A DNA stretch of 64,000 nucleotides, from assembly GCF_009363855.1 (NCBI RefSeq), contig NZ_CP045423.1, forward strand, positions 3,626,001-3,690,000. The letters run 5' to 3'. Shown here one piece after another: positions 9,240 to 15,936 of the stretch. The DNA is from Microvirga thermotolerans (GTDB taxonomy: Bacteria; Pseudomonadota; Alphaproteobacteria; Rhizobiales; Beijerinckiaceae). Position numbers and translations under genes: made by a program. The notes below the pieces were generated by a model that made no database searches, was not told where the DNA came from, and saw nothing but the letters and a program-made list of their open reading frames with translations. Each line of letters starts with the position of its first letter. The stretch's first letter is position 1.

Positions 9240-9695
9240 TCAACCGAGCCGCGTCTCCACGACCGTCTTCACGGAATTGGCGATGAAGCACATGGCATGG
9301 GCGCGGCGATGGAGGTCCTCCTCGGTGGCGCGGTCGGGCGGGGCGCCTGCATAGGAAACCTCGGGATGGAGCACCACGCGCGTCACCCAGGTCGTGCCGC
9401 CCGTATCCTCCATCGCGCCTTCCGCCCTGTCACGGTAGCGGTCCACGACGATGCCCGCCCGCGCCGCGAGCGAGAGGAAGAACAGCATGTGGCAGCTGGA
9501 AAGGGCGGCCACGTAGGCCTCCTCCGGATCGACGTTCTCCGGCACCGAATAGGGAAGCGGCACCACGTGGGGCGAGGCGGAGGCGGGAACGACCTGCCCG
9601 CCGTCGAAGCGCCAGCGGTGCCCGCGGCTGTAGCGCTGGTCGGTGAAGCGGGCGTCGCCCCGCTCCCATGTCACTTCCGCGGTGAATGCGCTCAT
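9240..9695 (-). CDS. OsmC family protein
   Basis: A 151-aa OsmC/Ohr-fold protein, a family of thiol peroxidases and organic-hydroperoxide defence proteins. The first conserved cysteine is in AALSSCHMLFFL (about residue 67) and the second in AHAMCFIANSVKT near the end, the spacing expected for the redox pair. The start overlaps the stop of the GntR regulator gene by four bases (ATGA), so the pair is a translationally coupled operon. It probably detoxifies a peroxide or reactive small molecule sensed by that regulator. Confidence 0.9.
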   Translation of the reverse strand: MSAFTAEVTWERGDARFTDQRYSRGHRWRFDGGQVVPASASPHVVPLPYSVPENVDPEEAYVAALSSCHMLFFLSLAARAGIVVDRYRDRAEGAMEDTGGTTWVTRVVLHPEVSYAGAPPDRATEEDLHRRAHAMCFIANSVKTVVETRLG

Positions 9696-10318
9696 GATGG
9701 GTCCTCTTCCCGTTGCACGATGGTCTTCACGAGCCCGGACAGGTGAGCGGCGAGCGCGGCGGCGGCCGCCTCCCCGTCGCCCGCCTCGCAGGCGGAAAGG
9801 ATCGCCCGGTGCTCGGTGTAAAGCGCCGCCCGCGCTTCTCCGCCGAGGGGCTGCAGGGCATAGATGCGCCGTCCCTCGCGGCGCAGGCCGTCGATCGTCC
9901 GGAGCAGGCGGTCGTTCCCGCAGCGGGCGTAGAGGTGCCGGTGGAAGAGGACGTCGAGTTCCTCGATCTCGACCGGGTCCTCCTCCTCGGCGAGCGCCTC
10001 GGCGGCCCGACGCGCCTTTCGCAGGACGGCGTCGTCCAGCCGCGGCAGGGAGAGACGCAGGGCATGGGTCTCGAGGGCGATGCGGATATCGACGAGCTCG
10101 GCCGCATCCTTGCGGCTCCATCCGGCCACCGCCAGGCTCCGGTCGGGCCGGCGGACGAGAATGCCCGCCACCAGGAGCCTTTCGAGCACCCGGCGCACCG
10201 GCTGTCGGCTCACCCCGAAGCGGGCGGCGAGCTCCTCCTGCTTGAGGAGCGTCCCCGAGGGCAGCGCGCCCCGCTCGATCTCCTCGCGCAAGGTCTGTTC
10301 GATTAGCTTTGGATCCAT
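9692..10318 (-). CDS. GntR family transcriptional regulator (FCD/FadR-like)
   Basis: A 208-aa repressor-type protein. The N-terminal winged helix covers residues 1-70 (LKQEELAARFGVSRQPVRRVLERL, with the GntR recognition helix). The C-terminal FCD helical domain carries metal-type residues (DIRIALETHALRL, LDVLFHRHLY, EHRAILSACEAGD). The ATG at 10318 lies inside a 20-bp perfect palindrome, which suggests autoregulation. An in-frame ATG at 10336 would add six residues and put the palindrome in the coding region. It is followed by osmC with a 4-base overlap. The effector is unknown. Confidence 0.9.
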   Translation of the reverse strand: MDPKLIEQTLREEIERGALPSGTLLKQEELAARFGVSRQPVRRVLERLLVAGILVRRPDRSLAVAGWSRKDAAELVDIRIALETHALRLSLPRLDDAVLRKARRAAEALAEEEDPVEIEELDVLFHRHLYARCGNDRLLRTIDGLRREGRRIYALQPLGGEARAALYTEHRAILSACEAGDGEAAAAALAAHLSGLVKTIVQREEDPS

Positions 10319-10327
10319 GGATCCAAA
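10308..10327. promoter_or_regulatory. Palindromic operator candidate at the gntR start
   Basis: TTTGGATCCATGGATCCAAA is a perfect 20-bp palindrome built from two overlapping TGGATCCA units and spans the gntR start codon. GntR-family proteins bind short palindromes, so this is the obvious autoregulatory site, by inference. Confidence 0.6.
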
Positions 10328-10542
10328 ACTAAACATTCTGGGAGCACCGTCAAGAAGTACGGAGGGCGGGAACCGGAAGGGCAAGGCAAGCACGGAACGA
10401 AGAGGCAGAAGAGACAAAGGGCACGACGAAAAGCCGTTCCGGCATCGGCTCCGGACCCTTTCCCTCGCCTCCTGTCCAGCGGGAGGACGGGCAGCGCGGG
10501 TACGGTCAGGCGGAGGCTGGCGATCCCCGTCGAAATCCTGCC

Positions 10543-10567
10543 GAAACAATCCCTGCGCGGGGGCGTT
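10543..10567 (+). promoter_or_regulatory. Near-consensus EcfG promoter
   Basis: GAAAC (10543-10547) and CGTT (10564-10567) are 16 bases apart, one mismatch from GGAAC-N16/17-CGTT. The DUF4142 gene starts 32 bases after the -10 element. Confidence 0.38.
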
Positions 10568-10598
10568 CGTCCCGTTCGAACCCATCGGGAGAATGCCG

Positions 10599-11327
10599 AT
10601 GTCCCGCCGTCTCGTCGTTGCCGGCCTTGCCGCCGTTCTCGCCTGCCCCGCCCTGGCGCAGCAGACGCCGCAGAACCAGGCCATTCCCTACCCTGTCGCG
10701 CCGCAGCCCGCCGAAACGCAGCCCAACCAGGGTCTCGGCCAGAACGCACAGGAGCGCGAGCAGCGGGTCCGGCAGGGCGGCGCGCCTCAGGACAGCCGGA
10801 CCCAGGCGCGCCAGGGCCAAGCCGGCGCTCCCGCCCAAATGGGGCAGCAGCAGTCCCAGGCCGACCGTGAGTACATCCAGCAGACGCTCGCCACCGGAAC
10901 CGTCTCGCTCCAGGCCTCCAACTTCGCCCTGTCGAAGGCACAGAACCCGCGCGTGAAGCAGTTCGCTCATTTCGAGGTCGCGGAGCAGAACACCCTCTCC
11001 GAGGTGCTGCGCTCCATGGCCGAGCCCGCCGCCACGTCCTCCACGACCGCAGGCGCGCAGCAGGCCGCCTCGACCGCGCCGGAGCTGCCGCAGGCCGATG
11101 CCGCCGCCATGGAACGCCGGTCGAAGGCGCAGGGCGGCGCGGCCTTCGACAAGGACTATGTCGCCATGCAGCTGAAGGGTCATCAGGACCTCCTCGCCGT
11201 TCAGGAGCGCTACCTCCAGGGCAATCCGGGCAACCGCGAGCTCATGAACGTGGCCAAGCTCGCGCGCGGGCAGATCCAGGAGCACATCGCCCTTCTCCAG
11301 GACATGCAGAAGGAAACCGGCCGCTGA
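10599..11327 (+). CDS. DUF4142 domain-containing exported protein
   Basis: A 242-aa protein with a cleavable signal peptide (MSRRLVVAGLAAVLACPALAQ). A Gln/Pro-rich linker runs to about residue 85. The DUF4142 four-helix, ferritin-like domain then starts at ADREYIQQTLATGTVSLQASNFAL and ends with QIQEHIALLQDMQ. The ATG at 10599 is preferred because GGGAGA lies at good spacing; the ATG six bases earlier is too close. DUF4142 proteins are periplasmic and often belong to stress regulons, but no biochemical role is established. An EcfG-like promoter lies just upstream. Confidence 0.85.
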   Translation: MSRRLVVAGLAAVLACPALAQQTPQNQAIPYPVAPQPAETQPNQGLGQNAQEREQRVRQGGAPQDSRTQARQGQAGAPAQMGQQQSQADREYIQQTLATGTVSLQASNFALSKAQNPRVKQFAHFEVAEQNTLSEVLRSMAEPAATSSTTAGAQQAASTAPELPQADAAAMERRSKAQGGAAFDKDYVAMQLKGHQDLLAVQERYLQGNPGNRELMNVAKLARGQIQEHIALLQDMQKETGR

Positions 11328-11359
11328 CGAGCCGCCTCGGGCCTTTTGCGCGGCGGGCC

Positions 11360-11385
11360 GGAACCCGCTTTCGCGAAGGGGCGTT
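11360..11385 (+). promoter_or_regulatory. Consensus EcfG (general stress) promoter
   Basis: GGAAC (11360-11364) and CGTT (11382-11385) are separated by 17 bases, a perfect match to the alphaproteobacterial EcfG sigma-factor consensus. The downstream gene starts 61 bases later. Confidence 0.7.
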
Positions 11386-11446
11386 GGCCCTGCAAGGAGC
11401 GGGCATCGGGCCCGCCGCAACGACAAGACAACAACAGGAGTTTTCC

Positions 11447-12067
11447 ATGGCGCAGGACAAGCGAGGCCGTCCTCCGGAACCGGACGTGGACGAGGTTCTC
11501 GACGAGCTGCAGGCGGAAGAGGGCGGAGACGACTTCGTCGCCGGACCGACCCAGCGCAACGAAGTCGGCAACACCAAGCGGGCCGCGGCGAAGGCCACCG
11601 GCCTCATGGGCGCCACCAAGAAGCTCGATCCCGATCTCGACATCGCCCATGTGGACGACGGCCGCGTGACGAGCGGCTCCGGCGCCGGGATCCGCAGCTT
11701 CCGGGAAGTGCCCCCCGAACAGGGTGCGCAGAACGCGAGCCTGACGCTCTCCAATGCCGAAATCGCCGAGAACGTGCCGACCACCGCCCTCAAGAGCCCG
11801 GCGACTCCGCCCGCGCGGACCCGGGAGAGGACGGCGGGCCTCGGCACGGGAATCTCGCCCGACTCGGGCCGCCAGCGCGTGCCCGCTCCCGGCAACGCGG
11901 TCACGGCTCCCAAGGGCACGTTCGTGCGCGGGCACCCCACCGCGACGCAGGCGGGAGGCCGCTCGCAATCCTCCACGGGGGACGAGAAGCCGCCGAAGCG
12001 CTCCGCCCGTGGCGACGGCCCCCAGACGGACAGGCCTCTCTCGAAAGGCGGCCGCGAGGAGCGCTGA
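11447..12067 (+). CDS. Hydrophilic disordered-type protein, unknown function
   Basis: A 206-aa protein whose ATG at 11447 is preceded by ACAGGAG. It is rich in Gly, Ala, Pro, Thr and charged residues. It has an acidic N-terminal segment (DVDEVLDELQAEEGGDDF) and a long low-complexity basic tail, with no signal peptide or membrane segment. I do not recognise a domain. The perfect EcfG promoter 61 bases upstream suggests a general-stress protein, possibly a protectant, which is inference. Confidence 0.75.
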   Translation: MAQDKRGRPPEPDVDEVLDELQAEEGGDDFVAGPTQRNEVGNTKRAAAKATGLMGATKKLDPDLDIAHVDDGRVTSGSGAGIRSFREVPPEQGAQNASLTLSNAEIAENVPTTALKSPATPPARTRERTAGLGTGISPDSGRQRVPAPGNAVTAPKGTFVRGHPTATQAGGRSQSSTGDEKPPKRSARGDGPQTDRPLSKGGREER

Positions 12068-12287
12068 GGGAAAAGGCCCTCGCTCCTCTCACCTTGACCC
12101 GCCGTGCGCCGGCCGGCAGCCTCGGCGCGCGTTCGGCATCATGCGCCCGGCGCAGGCCGGTTGCGCATTCTGATCTTTCCCTTGCGTAAGATGCAGTGAT
12201 ACCTCTTCGATAGGCCGTCGCGGACCCCGATCCGCGGCGGGCCCGAAAGGCCGTTGCCGGAAGATCATCGCAAGGAGAGGAAACCCC

Positions 12288-13376
12288 ATGGACAGACGAA
12301 CGATGCTCAAGGGAGCGGGACTGGCCGCCGCCGCAGGCGTGGCCTCTCCGGCCATCGCCCAGACGCAGCCCGAGATCCGCTGGCGCATGGCCTCGAGCTA
12401 TCCGAAAAGCCTCGACACCCTCTACGGAGCCGGCGCGCAGATCGCGAAGCGCGTGGCGGAGGCGACCGACAACAGGTTCCAGATCCAGGTCTTCGCAGCG
12501 GGCGAGCTGGTGAGCGGCCTCCAGGTTCTCGACAGCGTCCAGAACGGCACGGTGGAGTGCGGCTATACCCTGTCGAGCTTCTACATCGGCAAGGATCCCA
12601 CCTTCCAGTTCGAGACATCCATGCCCTGGGGCATGAACGTGCGCCACCACAATGCGTGGATGATGTACGGCGGCGGTCTCCAGCTCGTGCGCGAGTTCAT
12701 GAAGGACTACAACGTCATGCCGTTCCCGGCGGGCCAGACCGGCGCGCAGATGGGCGGCTGGTTCCGCAGCGAGATCAAGTCCGTGCAGGACCTGAGCGGG
12801 CTGAAGATGCGCATCGCCGGCATGGGCGGGCAGATCATGTCCCGCCTCGGCGTGGTGCCGCAGGTCCTCGCCGCGGGCGACATCTATCCCGCCCTCGAGC
12901 GCGGCACCCTCGACGCGGTGGAGTTCTCCGGCCCCTACGACGACGAGAAGCTCGGTTTCGTAAAGGTGGCCAAGTACTACTACTATCCGGGCTTCTGGGA
13001 AGGCTCCGCGCAGCCGTCGCTCTACGTCAATCTCGACAAATGGAACGGGCTGCCCGCCGCCTACAAGGCGATCCTCGAAGCGGCCTGCGCGGAGGCCAAC
13101 GCCCAGTGCGTGATGAAGTACGACGCCGAGAACGCCGAGGCGGTCCGCCGCCTCGTGGCGCAGGGCGCGCAGTTGCGCGCCTTCCCGAAGGACATTCTCG
13201 ATGCGAGCTTCCGGGAGGCCTACAAGTTCTACAACGAGATCGCGGCTTCGAATCCGAAGTTCAAGAAGATCTACGATTCGTGGAATGCCTTCCGCGAGAA
13301 GGAGTACACCTGGTTCCGCATCGCGGAGCTGCCGTTCGACTACTTCGTCTACACGCAGCAGGGGCAGCCGCGCTGA
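12288..13376 (+). CDS. TRAP transporter substrate-binding protein (DctP/TakP-like), orphan
   Basis: A 362-aa periplasmic binding protein. It begins with a Tat-like signal (MDRRTMLKGAGLAAAAG...AIAQ). The mature part is typical DctP: QIQVFAAGELVSGLQVLD, LSGLKMRIAGMGGQIMSRLG with the substrate-carboxylate arginine, and LDAVEFSGPYDDEKLGF. Its resemblance is to the TakP group that binds 2-oxo acids or similar organic acids. AAGGAGAGG precedes the start. No DctQ or DctM membrane gene is adjacent, so the permease must be elsewhere. The substrate is unproven. Confidence 0.92.
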   Translation: MDRRTMLKGAGLAAAAGVASPAIAQTQPEIRWRMASSYPKSLDTLYGAGAQIAKRVAEATDNRFQIQVFAAGELVSGLQVLDSVQNGTVECGYTLSSFYIGKDPTFQFETSMPWGMNVRHHNAWMMYGGGLQLVREFMKDYNVMPFPAGQTGAQMGGWFRSEIKSVQDLSGLKMRIAGMGGQIMSRLGVVPQVLAAGDIYPALERGTLDAVEFSGPYDDEKLGFVKVAKYYYYPGFWEGSAQPSLYVNLDKWNGLPAAYKAILEAACAEANAQCVMKYDAENAEAVRRLVAQGAQLRAFPKDILDASFREAYKFYNEIAASNPKFKKIYDSWNAFREKEYTWFRIAELPFDYFVYTQQGQPR

Positions 13377-13383
13377 CGCCGAG

Positions 13384-13408
13384 GGATCGGATCGGGCCCT
13401 CGGGCGTT
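13384..13408 (+). promoter_or_regulatory. Near-consensus EcfG promoter
   Basis: GGATC (13384-13388) and CGTT (13405-13408) are 16 bases apart, one mismatch from consensus. The 54-aa gene starts 42 bases downstream. Confidence 0.35.
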
Positions 13409-13450
13409 GTTCCCTTCAGCGGGCGACCTCGCCCGAGCAGGAGACCGTCA

Positions 13451-13615
13451 ATGAAGGACAAGCCTCATAACCGCGAGTCGCAGCACAACAAGAGCGACGT
13501 CAAGGATAGGAAGCTGCCCGAGAATTCGAAGGAAAGTCTCGACCGCAAGCTCGACGAGGGCGTGGAGGAGACCTTCCCGGCCAGCGATCCGGTCTCGGTC
13601 AAGATCACCAAGTAG
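13451..13615 (+). CDS. Small FPASDPxS-motif protein
   Basis: A 54-aa, highly charged protein starting at an ATG with AGGAG upstream. It is Lys/Asp/Glu-rich and ends with the motif EETFPASDPVSVKITK. Small proteins with an FPASDP motif are common in alphaproteobacteria and are of unknown function. It lies 74 bases after dctP and has its own EcfG-like promoter candidate, so it may be expressed independently. Confidence 0.7.
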   Translation: MKDKPHNRESQHNKSDVKDRKLPENSKESLDRKLDEGVEETFPASDPVSVKITK

Positions 13616-13648
13616 GAAGCATCGCCCTGCGGAGCCCCGGACGATCGC

Positions 13649-14563
13649 TCACCGCGGTCCTCCGGGGCTCCCGCGCGTCTGGCCCCCGCTGGCGACGGCC
13701 ACGCCGAGGGCGGCGAAGGCCATGCCGACGACCTGCACGGGATTCAGCGTCTCACCGAACAGGGCGTAGGCCATCAGGGCGGCGACCGGCGGCACCAGAT
13801 AGAGGAGCGCCGCGACCCCGACCACCGCTCCGCGGCGGATGAGGTAGAGCAGCAGGCCGATGGCGCCGATGGACAGGCCGAGGACGGCCCAGGCCAGCCC
13901 CGCGAGAAGCGGCAGGGCGGGCTCCATCCGCCCCTCTTCCGTCAGCAGCACCATCGGCACCGTCACGAGGGCGGCGCCCATGTACTGGATGGCGGCGTTC
14001 ACGCGCAGGTCCGCTTCGCCGGCCGTGCGCTTCTGCCAGATCGTGCCGCAGGTGATCGAGGCCATGGCGAAGATCCCGGCGGCGAGGGCGGCGGGCGGCA
14101 TCTGCGCATCCCCCAGCTTCGGCAGGATCACCAGCGCGGCGCCCAGGAAGCCGACGGCGATCCCGGCCCAGCGCCGCGGCGACACCCGCTCGCCCAGGAG
14201 GGGCCGCGACAGGATCGCCGTCGCCAGGGGCTGAAGGCCGGCGATGAGGGCCATGATGCCCGCAGGCAGCCCTTTCTTCACCGACCAGAACACCCCGCCG
14301 AGGTAGAAGCCGTGCAGCAGGATGCCTGCGACCAGACCGTTCCGCCATTCCCGCCCGGTGCGGGGCCAGGGAGCCCGCGCCACGGCGACGACGATGCCGA
14401 GCACCAGGAGGGCGAGCAGATAGCGCGCCAGCAGGAAGGTGAGAGGCTCGGCATAGGGCGCGACGAGACGCGCGACGATGAAGCCCGTCGCCCAGATCAC
14501 GACGAAGAGGGGCGGCGCGAGGCGCGCCAGGAGCGGTTCGGAAGGCTGGGCGTCGGAGGACAT
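13649..14563 (-). CDS. DMT superfamily (EamA) permease
   Basis: A 304-aa integral membrane protein with about ten predicted transmembrane helices and two EamA repeats (residues about 15-140 and 155-290). Seen features include PLTFLLARYLLALLVLG, ALIAGLQPLATAILSRPLLGERVS and the second-repeat YLVPPVAALMAYALFGETLNPVQVVG. EamA permeases export or import metabolites such as amino acids or nucleotide sugars; the substrate is unknown. The ATG at 14563 begins MSSDAQPSEPLLARL. The end of the gene overlaps a hairpin-forming sequence at 13631-13671. Confidence 0.92.
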   Translation of the reverse strand: MSSDAQPSEPLLARLAPPLFVVIWATGFIVARLVAPYAEPLTFLLARYLLALLVLGIVVAVARAPWPRTGREWRNGLVAGILLHGFYLGGVFWSVKKGLPAGIMALIAGLQPLATAILSRPLLGERVSPRRWAGIAVGFLGAALVILPKLGDAQMPPAALAAGIFAMASITCGTIWQKRTAGEADLRVNAAIQYMGAALVTVPMVLLTEEGRMEPALPLLAGLAWAVLGLSIGAIGLLLYLIRRGAVVGVAALLYLVPPVAALMAYALFGETLNPVQVVGMAFAALGVAVASGGQTRGSPGGPR

Positions 14564-14947
14564 GGGATGGACACGGAGGAGTTGGACCGGAGGTGCTCGG
14601 GATCCAGGGCCTTCCCTGCGGACGCACCGGCCGAAGCAGGCGGGCATCCTAGAGCGGTTTGCGCTTCGATGGAATCGCACTCCGCTCCCAAGTCCTTGGC
14701 TGCCGCATTGCCGGACGGACCCGGAGGGCCGCGTCGGCGACCCGGAGGGCCGCGTCAGCGAAAACCGGTTTCCACTTCTCCCGAAAACGCTCTAGGGACA
14801 GGCCGCGGCGAGGCCAACAGGCGTCGAGGGCGGACAGGAGCGGAAGGCAACCGGCGCGCGGGGACGGGAAAGAAAGATGGGCCTATCGATTCGCGCCCGA
14901 AGCATCCTAAGTTTGCATTCTCGTGTCCCATCCTCCGGGGAAGTGCG
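14564..14947. other. Intergenic region holding a palindromic repeat element
   Basis: There is no gene between the divergent EamA and YihY genes. The centre is occupied by the AGAGC-bounded repeat at 14649-14795 (listed separately). The remaining DNA on both sides should hold the promoters of both genes, but I see no convincing hexamers. Confidence 0.6.
14649..14795. repeat. Dispersed AGAGC palindromic repeat, copy A
   Basis: The element is bounded by perfect 8-bp terminal inverted repeats, CTAGAGCG (14649-14656) and CGCTCTAG (14788-14795). Its right arm (14754-14795) carries CAGCGAAAACCGG then CCACTTCTCCCGAAAACG, shared with copy B at 20451. Inside, a 21-bp unit is tandemly duplicated (14718-14738 and 14739-14759, 20 of 21 identical). 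It encodes nothing. Confidence 0.8.
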
Positions 14948-15838
14948 TTGAGCCGCCTGCGCCTCTACTTCGAAATCGTCGCGATCGCCGCCAACCGCTT
15001 CCTGCTCCACGACGCCTGGGCGATCGCGAGCCACATCGCCCTGTCCGTGCTCACCTCCATGTTCCCGTTCCTGATCCTGCTCACGGCCCTCGCGGGCCTG
15101 TTCGGGACGGGGACCCTCGCCGACGAGGCCGCGAACCTCATCCTGGAAGCCTGGCCGCGGGAGGTGGCGGAGCCCATCGCGGGGGAGATCCACCGCATCC
15201 TCACCGGCCGGCGCAGCGACGTGCTCACCCTGGGCCTGGTGCTGGCGCTCTACTTCGCGTCGAGCGGGGTGGAGAGCCTGCGCGTCGGCCTCAACCGCGC
15301 CTACGGCCTGCGCGAGACCCGGGCCTGGTGGCTGACGCGCCTCGAATCGCTCGCCTTCGTCATGGGCGGCGCCCTGGTGATGCTGGCGCTCGCCCTTCTC
15401 GTCGTGCTCGGCCCCTTCGTCTGGCGCGGCGTGCTCTACTGGGTTCCGGCCCTGGAGCCGCTGGACAGGCTGATCGGCTTCGTGCGCATCGGGACCGCGA
15501 CGCTGATCATCGTGGTCGGGCTCGTGGTCGCGCACAAGTTCATCCCCGCGGGACGGCGCAGCCTCCTGGCGGTTCTGCCCGGCGTCTGCGTCACGCTCCT
15601 GCTCTGGCTTCTCGGCGGCCTCGGCTTCGGATGGTATCTCGAATACTACCCCGGCGCCTATGCCTCGACCTATGGCGGCCTCTCGACGGCCATGGTGGCG
15701 CTGATCTTCCTCTATACGCTCGGCGCGATCTTCCTCTTCGGAGGCGAGCTCAACGGCACCATCATCGCCGCGAAGCGCGGACGCCTCGACGACATGCACG
15801 GCTACGACCGGGTGGAGGACGTGGTGAAGCTGCCCTGA
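14948..15838 (+). CDS. YihY/BrkB family inner-membrane protein
   Basis: A 296-aa membrane protein of the YihY/virulence-factor BrkB family with about six transmembrane helices. It shows the family signatures AIASHIALSVLTSMFPFLI, VESLRVGLNRAYGLRETRAWW and STAMVALIFLYTLGAIFLFGGELN. The open frame extends much further upstream through the repeat, so the start must be inside. I chose the TTG at 14948, which has GGGGAAG upstream and begins just before the conserved RLYFEIV. No transport or enzymatic role is proven for the family. Confidence 0.88.
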   Translation: MSRLRLYFEIVAIAANRFLLHDAWAIASHIALSVLTSMFPFLILLTALAGLFGTGTLADEAANLILEAWPREVAEPIAGEIHRILTGRRSDVLTLGLVLALYFASSGVESLRVGLNRAYGLRETRAWWLTRLESLAFVMGGALVMLALALLVVLGPFVWRGVLYWVPALEPLDRLIGFVRIGTATLIIVVGLVVAHKFIPAGRRSLLAVLPGVCVTLLLWLLGGLGFGWYLEYYPGAYASTYGGLSTAMVALIFLYTLGAIFLFGGELNGTIIAAKRGRLDDMHGYDRVEDVVKLP

Positions 15839-15889
15839 GGCGGACTTGGCGCCCCTCTTGGCGGCCCCTTGGCGGCCCCCGAAGAGAAA

Positions 15890-15909
15890 CGGCCGGGTCT
15901 CCCCGGCCG
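15890..15909 (-). terminator. Terminator-like hairpin between convergent genes
   Basis: An 8-bp perfect stem (15890-15897 with 15902-15909) with a 4-base loop. On the minus strand it is followed by TTTCTCTTC, so it most likely ends the phosphodiesterase transcript, 27 bases after its stop. Confidence 0.6.
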
Positions 15910-15936
15910 CTCAACATGGGACGCGCGTCTCTGACC

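Noticed and set aside
3789-9746. Very long plus-strand open frame across MOSC, clpB and methyltransferase genes
   Set aside because: It is an artefact of high GC with few stop codons; the translation is Arg/Gly/Pro-rich without domains, while the true genes lie in other frames.
13631-13671. 11-bp inverted repeat with a 19-base loop near the end of the EamA gene
   Set aside because: No T run on either strand and part lies in coding sequence, so terminator function is not supported.
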